Shown piece after piece: positions 1 to 5,357 of a stretch of 5,418 nucleotides of DNA; the first letter of the stretch is position 1, and every line of letters begins with the position of its first letter. Location of the stretch: contig CALQKQ020000271.1 in assembly GCA_943331195.2 (NCBI GenBank), positions 1-5,418 on the forward strand, in the 5' to 3' direction. Below the pieces are notes generated by a model. The model saw only the letters and a program-made list of their open reading frames with translations, had not been told where the DNA came from and made no database searches. A program made the position numbers and the translations under genes. The DNA comes from Akkermansia muciniphila. Its GTDB lineage: Bacteria; Verrucomicrobiota; Verrucomicrobiia; Verrucomicrobiales; V1-33.

Positions 1-219
1 GCCGGCGATGCCGGGGTTTTGCCAGTAGGTGTGGTAGCCTGGCTGGTGGTGGATGGCGAGGCCGAGGTGGAAGGTTTGGCCGGGCTCGATGGTGGTGGCG
101 TCGCAGACGAGTTCGATGGATAGGCCCTGTCCGGCGAAGTGGGCGGGGAGATCTGCGGCGGGGGCGGGGGCGGCGAGCAGGGCAAGGAGGAGCCAGAGGA
201 AGGCGAAGCGGGGGGGCAT
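1..219 (-). CDS. DsbD/ScsB-type thiol:disulfide interchange protein, N-terminal part (partial)
   Basis: The minus strand reads open from an ATG at 219-217 to the window edge, giving 73 residues with no stop, so the gene continues beyond base 1. Residues 1-22 form a clear signal peptide: a short MPPR n-region, a Leu/Ala-rich core, and an Ala-Pro-Ala-Ala end before DLPAHF. The mature start has the pattern of the periplasmic N-terminal domain of DsbD/ScsB-like proteins: an IEPGQTFHLGL strand followed by PGYHTYWQNPG, close to the PGWHTYWxNPG signature I know from that family. Such proteins usually continue into a multi-helix membrane domain and a thioredoxin domain that move electrons from cytoplasmic thioredoxin to periplasmic partners; none of that is visible here. 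Codons end mostly in C, unlike the two + strand genes, as expected for the opposite strand of a skewed region. No Shine-Dalgarno is seen. It is divergent from the TPR/redoxin gene. A stand-alone DsbD-N-domain protein remains possible. Confidence 0.72.
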   Translation of the reverse strand, partial: MPPRFAFLWLLLALLAAPAPAADLPAHFAGQGLSIELVCDATTIEPGQTFHLGLAIHHQPGYHTYWQNPGIAG

Positions 220-293
220 GGGGGAGATACCAGGAGGGGGGGGTGGATTTATCAAGGGGGGGGGGCGGGGATGGGGGGGAGTGGGAGAAAGGG
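210..293 (+). other. G-run cluster in divergent intergenic region, potential G-quadruplex
   Basis: The + strand carries a series of uninterrupted G-runs: 210-216 (7), 220-224 (5), 236-243 (8), 256-265 (10), 267-270 (4), 273-279 (7), 283-285 (3) and 291-293 (3). The runs from 256 to 285 are separated by only 1-3 bases, which satisfies the usual intramolecular quadruplex pattern. Any promoters for the two divergent genes must lie in or beside this region, but I see no convincing -35/-10 pair on either strand. Homopolymers this long are also prone to sequencing error, so the exact run lengths are uncertain. Confidence 0.6.
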
Positions 294-317
294 CTTGGAT
301 CCAGCGTAAATCAGGAC

Positions 318-2642
318 ATGGCTTGTCTTTCCATGTGTGCCCGTCCTATTTTGCTTGGTGGTTCTGTGATCAGTTTTCTTGCTGCGATGCCGCTGGTGGC
401 GCAGGATACGGCGGCGCGTCCGGTGCCTGGGCATTCGGTGCACGGCAGCACTTTTAGTGAGGGGCCGCGGCGGCGCGGGCCGCTGTTGCCGGGGATGGGG
501 GAGGTTTCCTTTCCGGTGACCACGGCGAATGGGGAAGCGCAGCAGTGGTTTAACCAAGGGGTGGGGCAGTTGCACGGATTTTGGTACTGGGAGGCGGAGC
601 GCTCCTTTCGCACGGTGTTGGCGCTGGATCCGGCTTGTTTGATGGCGAACTGGGGTTTGGCGATGGCGAGTTTGGACAATACGGATCGGGCGCGGGCTTT
701 TGTGGAGAAGATGACGGGAGCGGTGTTAGATCCGCTGAGCGCGCGGGAGCGGCTTTGGATGGAAGCGACGCGGCGCTATTTGCAGCCGCAGAAGGATGAG
801 GGCGAGCGCAAGAAGATGGTGCGGCAGTTTCTGAGCGATTTGGAAGACATCGCGGCGACCCATCCAGAGGATTTGGAAGCGCGGGCGTTTGTGTTGGGTT
901 TGCAGTGGGGCAAGCAGTCGGCGCTGGGCATGGACAATGCGAATCATTTTGGGATGGACGCGATTGGGCAGGGCATTTTAGCGCAAAACCCGCGACATCC
1001 GGCGCACCACTATCTGATTCATTTGTGGGATGGCGACAAGGGTGCCCGGGCGCTCAAGGCGGCGGCGATGTGCGGGCCCTCGGCGTCGGGGATTGCGCAC
1101 ATGTGGCACATGCCGGGGCATATTTATTCTGGGTTGCAGCGCTGGGCGGACGCGGCTTGGCAGCAGGAGGCGGCGGCGCGGGTGGATCACTTTCAGATGA
1201 TCCGCTCGCACACCATGCCGGATCAGATTCACAATTTTGCGCACAACAGCGAGTGGTTGGTGCGCAATTTGAACAATCTGGGGAGGGTGCGGGATGCGCT
1301 GACGATTTCGACGAATTTGATCGAGATGCCGCAGATTCCGCGTTCGGCCAAGGTTGAGGACAAGCCCAATCAGCAATACAGCGACGAGCGCGGGGCTTGG
1401 GATCACGGGACGAATCGGTTGCGGGACACTTTGCTGATGTGGGAGCGCTGGGAATTGGCGCTGCAGTTGGCGGAGACGCCGTGGCTAGGGGAGGCTGGGG
1501 GATTTGACGACCGCTGGAAGCGCCAGCAGTTGATCGGGATCGCGGCTTTTCGGACGGGGGATAGCGCGCGGGGGGAGGCCACGATGGGGGCTTTTGTGAA
1601 GCAGATTGCGGGGTTGCGGGCGGAGCGGGCGGCGGCGGTGGATGCGGCGGATGGGCAGGCGCGCCGGGAAAAGAAGGACGGCAACGCGATTCAACAGGCG
1701 ATGGCGGAGGCGCTCAAGCCGTTCACGGCTAAGCTGGATGCCTTGGAGCCGGCGCTGGCGGAATTGCAGGTTCTCGCGGACTTGGCGCAGGGGCGCAAAG
1801 AGGAGGCCAAGGCCAAGTTAGATCAACTCAAGGGGGTTCACGAGCAGCGGATGATTGCGATTCACTTGCAGCTAGGAGACATGGACAAGGCGGTGGAATT
1901 GGCGACGAGTTATGCGGCGCGGAGCGATGACCAGGTGCAACCGCAGGCGATTTTGACGGATGTGTTGTGGCGCGCGGGCAAGCGGGAGGAAGCGCTCAAG
2001 GCCTTGGCGACGTTGCGGCCGCTGGCGGGTTCGGCGGACCTGGAGAGTCCGCTGCTGGCCCGCTTGGGTCCGGTGCTGGAGGCGGCGGGGATTGCGGGCG
2101 ACTGGCGGCAAGCAGCGGCGGCGGCTTCCGACGTGGGCGAGCGGCCGCCCTTGGACGGTCTGGGGCCGATGCGGTGGGAGGGCTGGATGGCGCCGAGTTG
2201 GACGGCGACGGCTCCGGATGGCAGCCAGCCTGGCCATGCTAGCCTAGCGGGTAAGCCGTATGTGGCGCTGTTCGTGTTGGGCGGCTCTTGTGCGCACTGC
2301 AACGAGCAGCTGAAAGCTTTTGGGGAGAAGAAGGAGGCCTTTGTGGCGGCGCAGTTGCCGGTGGTGGTGGTGACGACGGATCCGGCGAGCGAGATTGCGG
2401 GGGAGACGCCGTTTCCGACGTGGAGCGGGGCGGATGGGGCGGCCTTCAAGGCGCTGGATGCGTGGGACGACTTTGAGAGCCAGCCGCTGCACACCACGGT
2501 GTTGGTAGATGGGTCGGGGAGGATTCGGTGGCAGCACAGCGGCTATGAGCCGTTCATGCGGCCGGATTTCTTGCTGGAGGAGGCGCAGCGGCTGTTCAAG
2601 TTTGACCGCTCCCGCCCGGAAACCCTGGCGGTAGTCCATTGA
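318..2642 (+). CDS. Secreted TPR-repeat protein with C-terminal thioredoxin/redoxin domain
   Basis: The product is 774 aa. Residues 1-30 look like a signal peptide (hydrophobic core ILLGGSVISFLAAMPLVA, likely cut before QD). Residues about 72-120 are TPR-like (FNQGVGQLHGFWYWEAERSF, then LDPACLMANWGLAMASL). Residues 227-313 are rich in His and Trp (HPAHHYLIHLWD, HMWHMPGHIYSGL, PDQIHNFAHNSEW). About 432-483 is a charged, Ala-rich helical stretch, and more TPR-like helices follow at about 512-590. Residues about 614-765 form a thioredoxin-fold domain with C658-A-H-C661, a VVVVTTD strand and PLHTTVLVDGSGRIRW. The architecture matches redoxin-domain TPR proteins that I recall as common in Planctomycetota and Verrucomicrobiota; their role is not established. 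The ATG at 318 was chosen because it gives an intact signal peptide; ATG 333 would also work. GTG 243 has a good Shine-Dalgarno but would put a Gly-rich extension ahead of the signal. The CXXC pair implies thiol redox chemistry in the envelope; the substrate is unknown. Confidence 0.85.
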   Translation: MACLSMCARPILLGGSVISFLAAMPLVAQDTAARPVPGHSVHGSTFSEGPRRRGPLLPGMGEVSFPVTTANGEAQQWFNQGVGQLHGFWYWEAERSFRTVLALDPACLMANWGLAMASLDNTDRARAFVEKMTGAVLDPLSARERLWMEATRRYLQPQKDEGERKKMVRQFLSDLEDIAATHPEDLEARAFVLGLQWGKQSALGMDNANHFGMDAIGQGILAQNPRHPAHHYLIHLWDGDKGARALKAAAMCGPSASGIAHMWHMPGHIYSGLQRWADAAWQQEAAARVDHFQMIRSHTMPDQIHNFAHNSEWLVRNLNNLGRVRDALTISTNLIEMPQIPRSAKVEDKPNQQYSDERGAWDHGTNRLRDTLLMWERWELALQLAETPWLGEAGGFDDRWKRQQLIGIAAFRTGDSARGEATMGAFVKQIAGLRAERAAAVDAADGQARREKKDGNAIQQAMAEALKPFTAKLDALEPALAELQVLADLAQGRKEEAKAKLDQLKGVHEQRMIAIHLQLGDMDKAVELATSYAARSDDQVQPQAILTDVLWRAGKREEALKALATLRPLAGSADLESPLLARLGPVLEAAGIAGDWRQAAAAASDVGERPPLDGLGPMRWEGWMAPSWTATAPDGSQPGHASLAGKPYVALFVLGGSCAHCNEQLKAFGEKKEAFVAAQLPVVVVTTDPASEIAGETPFPTWSGADGAAFKALDAWDDFESQPLHTTVLVDGSGRIRWQHSGYEPFMRPDFLLEEAQRLFKFDRSRPETLAVVH

Positions 2643-2811
2643 ATGACTGCTGCGGTGAGGGAGTGGATATGGCAACGCGAGCTCGACAGGTGCCTGATGG
2701 CGGGTGAGGTGCCGTGGGCGCGCTGGGCCCGTGCCGATGGGGCGGGCGCTGGCGGCGAGCGGCGCGGCGCTGGGCCCGGACTCCAATGACGAGCGATTTC
2801 TTTTTTTTATC
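2643..2811 (+). promoter_or_regulatory. Intergenic leader of the peptidase gene with U-rich start region
   Basis: This 169-base gap separates the two + strand genes. The last 17 bases before the peptidase ATG are pyrimidine-rich, with an unbroken run of eight T at 2801-2808 and no purine-rich Shine-Dalgarno. A U-rich leader of this sort suggests initiation helped by ribosomal protein S1 instead of anti-SD pairing (inference). The T-run is not preceded by a convincing GC hairpin, so I do not call it a terminator of the upstream gene. A 12-bp direct repeat (GCGCTGGGCCCG) occurs at 2720-2731 and 2767-2778. No clear promoter boxes are visible. Confidence 0.4.
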
Positions 2812-4938
2812 ATGAAAACCCCCAGCCTTACCCTTGCGGCTCTGCTGCTTACCTTTATGCCTGCTCCTGCTGCTTCCCTAACTTATCCAATGGCGCGCCG
2901 GGCGGACACGGTGGAGCAACTGCATGGGGTGGCGGTGGCGGATCCGTATCGTTGGATGGAGGACATCGACAGTGCGGAGACGGCGGCCTGGGTGGATGCG
3001 CAGGCGGGGTTGGCGCAGGGATTTCTTGGGAAATTGCCGCAGCGGGCGCGGCTGTGGGAGCGGCTCAAGCAATTGCAGGACTACGACAAGCACGGCTTGC
3101 CGCAGCGGGTGGCGGGGCGTCTATTTTATGCGCGCAAAGCGGGCTTGCAGGGGCAGGCGATTTTGTATTGGCGGGAGGATGTGGCGGGGGCGGCGGAGCA
3201 TGTTTTGCTGGATCCGAATGGGCTTTCCAAGGATGGGACGATGGCGCTGAGTGGGTATGACATTACCGAGGATGGGAAGCTGATGGCCTATGGCTTGTCG
3301 GAGGCGGGGAGCGATTGGGAGCGCTGGAAGGTGAGGGAGGTGGAGAGCGGGAAGGATTTGGCGGACGACTTGCGCTGGGTGAAGTTTAGTGGGGCGTCGT
3401 GGTCGGTGAAGGGGGACGGCTTTTATTACTCGCGCTATGCGGCGCCGGAGGTGGGGCAGGAGCTCAAGGAGCAAAATCTCAATCAGAAGCTCTATTTTCA
3501 CCGGGTGGGAGAGGCCCAGGAGAAGGATGTGTTGATTTATGAGCGGCCGGACCATCCGAAGTGGGGGCTGCACGGGGGGGAGACCGAGGATGGGAAATAT
3601 CTGATTATTTCGGTGAGTCAGGGGACGCGAGATGAGAATGCGATTTTTTACCGCGATCTCGGGGCGGGGGCGGGGTCGCCGGTGGTGGCCTTGCGGCCGG
3701 ATTTTGATGCTGATTATAGCTTTGTGGGCAATGAGGGCGGGGTGTTTTATTTTCTGACGAGCCACCAAGCGCCCAACAAGAAAGTGATTGCGATCGATGT
3801 GGCGCGTCCTGAGGTGGCGCAGTGGCGCACCGTGATCGGAGAGTCGCCGCGGGTGATCACGGGGGCTCATTTGATAGGAGGGAAGTGGATCATTGAGCGG
3901 ATGGTGGATGCGCACGACGAGGTGGCGGTCTACGATGCGGCGGGGGCGGGGGAGGGAACGATTCCGCTGCCTAACTTTGGGTCTGCGGGTGGTTTTGGGG
4001 GGAAGCAGAGCGATGGGGAGACGTTTTACAGTGTGACGGGATTTGACACTCCGGGGACGATTTACCGCTATGACTTGAAGAGCGGGAAAAGCACGGTGCA
4101 CCAGGAGAGCAAGTTGGATTTTGACGCTAATGGGGTGGAGGTGCGGCAGGTCTTCTTTAAGAGCAAGGATGGGACGGCGGTGCCGATTTTCTTGTTTCAC
4201 AAGAAGGGGATGGTGCCGGACGGGAACCATCCGGTGCTGCTGTATGGCTATGGGGGATTCAACATATCGCTGACGCCGTCGTTTTCGCCGAGTCGCCTCG
4301 CGTGGTTGGAAATGGGGGGCATCTATGCGCAAGTCAACCTGCGGGGGGGCGGCGAATACGGGCAGGCCTGGCACGAAGCGGGGATGAAGGAGCGGAAGCA
4401 AAACGTGTTCGACGACTGCATTGGCGCGGCGGAGTACTTGGTCAAAGAGGGTTGGACCAAGTCCTCGCGGATGGCCCTGATGGGGGGAAGCAATGGCGGA
4501 TTGCTTGTGGGCGCGGTGATCAATCAGCGGCCGGATTTATTTGCCTGCGCGATTCCGCAAGTGGGGGTGATGGACATGCTGCGCTTTCACAAATTCACCA
4601 TCGGTTGGGCTTGGCAGGAAGAATACGGCAGCCCGGACGCGGCGGCAGATTTTGCGGTGCTGCGGGCTTATAGTCCGCTGCACACCCTGCGGGCCGGGAC
4701 GCGCTATCCGGCCACGTTGGTGATGACGGGGGACCACGACGACCGGGTTTTTCCGGCGCACAGTTTTAAATATGCGGCGGAACTGCAGCACTTGCAGCAG
4801 GGGGAGGCTCCGGTGCTGCTGCGGGTGGATCGGCGCGCCGGTCACGGGGCGGGCAAGCCAACCCTCAAAGCCTTGGACGAAACCGCCGACGCCTATGCCT
4901 TCATGGCCCAGGCCCTCAAAATGGAGTCGACAAAGTAA
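2812..4938 (+). CDS. Secreted prolyl oligopeptidase (family S9A serine peptidase)
   Basis: The product is 708 aa, about the usual length for prolyl oligopeptidase plus a signal peptide. Residues 1-24 are a signal peptide (MKTPSL, then a Leu/Ala core ending APAAS). Mature sequence starts with the typical YPMARRADTVEQLHG and ADPYRWMEDIDS. Residues about 70-440 correspond to the beta-propeller that limits access to small peptides. The catalytic alpha/beta-hydrolase part includes LLYGYGGFNIS (Y480 for the oxyanion hole, F483), the long RGGGEYG block, GGSNGGL with nucleophile S560, W601 in the proline pocket, GDHDDRVFP with D643 and R645, and RAGHGAGKP with H678. Residue roles follow the well-studied pig enzyme (S554, D641, H680, Y473, W595, R643). 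It should cleave short peptides after proline in the periplasm. ATG 2812 is chosen because the signal peptide begins there; GTG 2704 would add 36 unlikely residues. The final 25 codons shift from GCG to GCC for alanine. Confidence 0.96.
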   Translation: MKTPSLTLAALLLTFMPAPAASLTYPMARRADTVEQLHGVAVADPYRWMEDIDSAETAAWVDAQAGLAQGFLGKLPQRARLWERLKQLQDYDKHGLPQRVAGRLFYARKAGLQGQAILYWREDVAGAAEHVLLDPNGLSKDGTMALSGYDITEDGKLMAYGLSEAGSDWERWKVREVESGKDLADDLRWVKFSGASWSVKGDGFYYSRYAAPEVGQELKEQNLNQKLYFHRVGEAQEKDVLIYERPDHPKWGLHGGETEDGKYLIISVSQGTRDENAIFYRDLGAGAGSPVVALRPDFDADYSFVGNEGGVFYFLTSHQAPNKKVIAIDVARPEVAQWRTVIGESPRVITGAHLIGGKWIIERMVDAHDEVAVYDAAGAGEGTIPLPNFGSAGGFGGKQSDGETFYSVTGFDTPGTIYRYDLKSGKSTVHQESKLDFDANGVEVRQVFFKSKDGTAVPIFLFHKKGMVPDGNHPVLLYGYGGFNISLTPSFSPSRLAWLEMGGIYAQVNLRGGGEYGQAWHEAGMKERKQNVFDDCIGAAEYLVKEGWTKSSRMALMGGSNGGLLVGAVINQRPDLFACAIPQVGVMDMLRFHKFTIGWAWQEEYGSPDAAADFAVLRAYSPLHTLRAGTRYPATLVMTGDHDDRVFPAHSFKYAAELQHLQQGEAPVLLRVDRRAGHGAGKPTLKALDETADAYAFMAQALKMESTK

Positions 4939-4951
4939 GGGGTAGGCGGGG

Positions 4952-4982
4952 GGCGTGGCCCTGGGCTAGGGCAGGCCGCGCC
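4952..4982 (+). terminator. Hairpin after the peptidase stop, possible transcript-end structure
   Basis: GGCGTGGCC at 4952-4960 pairs with GGCCGCGCC at 4974-4982, giving a nine-pair stem (one of the pairs G-U) around a 13-base loop, 13 bases after the TAA. A smaller alternative pairing of GCCCT (4958-4962) with AGGGC (4968-4972) lies inside. There is no T-run after the stem, so it is not a classical intrinsic terminator; it could stop transcription with Rho or protect the 3' end. It may instead be the edge of the adjoining repeat block. Confidence 0.35.
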
Positions 4983-4985
4983 GTT

Positions 4986-5086
4986 GGCGCTCTGGAGTTG
5001 CGCCCCAAGGGGCACGCTCTAATGGTGTGCCCCGACGGGGAAAATGAAGATAGTCCAGGGCAAGGCCCAGGGCCCGGTGTCCTGGA
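4986..5086. repeat. Cluster of GC-rich inverted repeats, probable dispersed intergenic repeat element
   Basis: Several short inverted repeats follow each other: GGCGC (4986-4990) with GCGCC (5000-5004); GCCCC (5002-5006) with GGGGC (5009-5013); GGGGCAC (5009-5015) with GTGCCCC (5027-5033); CCCC (5030-5033) with GGGG (5037-5040); and TCCAGG (5054-5059) with CCTGGA (5081-5086), which encloses CAGGGC repeats. Neighbouring arms compete, so only some can form at once. Read on the minus strand, the block translates to CPGLSSFSPSGH, which resembles a phrase I remember from many spurious hypothetical proteins of PVC and related genomes (PGRCPGL-type). That memory is the basis for calling it a dispersed repeat; no second copy is present in the window. 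Confidence 0.45.
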
Positions 5087-5210
5087 GGCCAGAGAAAACG
5101 GATCGGGCCCCGTGCTTATCGTAGCGCCTAAAAACGGGAGTTGACTAGCTTCATTCGCGAGCGCGAGGTCTCGGGGTGTTAGGCTTTCTCCTGGCGCGTT
5201 GGGCATTTTT

Positions 5211-5248
5211 GGGGGTGCGGAGCGATGGCACCCCTGCCGGGGTGCGGA
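5211..5248. repeat. Perfect hairpin flanked by a direct repeat, with an alternative pairing
   Basis: GCACCCC (5228-5234) can pair with GGGGTGC downstream (5239-5245, loop TGCC) or with an identical GGGGTGC upstream (5212-5218, nine-base loop). Both outer arms are part of the same 10-bp direct repeat GGGGTGCGGA at 5212-5221 and 5239-5248. The two seven-pair stems exclude each other. It sits at the left side of the second repeat block and could be one of its conserved stems. Nothing downstream within view shows what it might regulate. Confidence 0.55.
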
Positions 5249-5267
5249 TGATACGAAAACGGAGCAA

Positions 5268-5296
5268 CCGGTGGTGTCGCTCCGCTCAACCACCGG
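5268..5296. repeat. Inverted repeat CCGGTGGT/ACCACCGG within intergenic repeat block
   Basis: CCGGTGGT (5268-5275) and ACCACCGG (5289-5296) form a perfect eight-pair stem around a 13-base loop. A short tandem ACCGGCT duplication follows at 5292-5305. On the minus strand this segment reads VERSDTTG, a phrase I recall from many short hypothetical proteins in planctomycete and verrucomicrobial genomes, which suggests a repeat family and not a real protein. That link comes from memory and was not checked. Confidence 0.5.
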
Positions 5297-5306
5297 CTAC
5301 CGGCTG

Positions 5307-5357
5307 AGATGCCTCCGGCATTAGCATGCCTCCGGCATCGGGATGTCTCTGGCATCA
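5307..5357. repeat. Three tandem 17-bp units, each a small hairpin
   Basis: Three units with an exact 17-base period occupy 5307-5323, 5324-5340 and 5341-5357. Their cores are ATGCCTCCGGCAT at 5309-5321 and 5326-5338, and the variant ATGTCTCTGGCAT at 5343-5355. Each core folds into a five-pair stem (ATGCC with GGCAT) around a three-base loop; the variant keeps the stem through a G-U pair. A worn GGCAT at 5373-5377 may be a fourth remnant. There are no unique spacers, so this is not a CRISPR array. Confidence 0.75.

Noticed and set aside
243..317. GTG 243 as start of the TPR/redoxin gene
   Set aside because: Despite a good Shine-Dalgarno, it adds a Gly-rich stretch encoded by the G-runs ahead of an otherwise normal signal peptide.
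2704..2811. GTG 2704 as start of the peptidase gene
   Set aside because: It would place 36 unrelated residues before the clear signal peptide that begins at ATG 2812.
2790..2811. Intrinsic terminator for the TPR/redoxin gene at the T-run
   Set aside because: No stable GC hairpin lies directly before the eight T.
1910..2813. Long minus-strand frames opposite the 3' half of the TPR/redoxin gene
   Set aside because: Antisense to a well-supported gene and without any recognisable domain.
3121..4401. 426-codon open frame on the minus strand
   Set aside because: Entirely antisense to the prolyl oligopeptidase gene, with His/Arg/Pro-rich low-information sequence typical of shadow frames in GC-rich DNA.
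5141..5175. Promoter from TTGACT at 5141
   Set aside because: No -10-like sequence at a suitable distance.
5307..5357. CRISPR array
   Set aside because: The 17-bp units are directly tandem with no unique spacers, and no cas gene is nearby.
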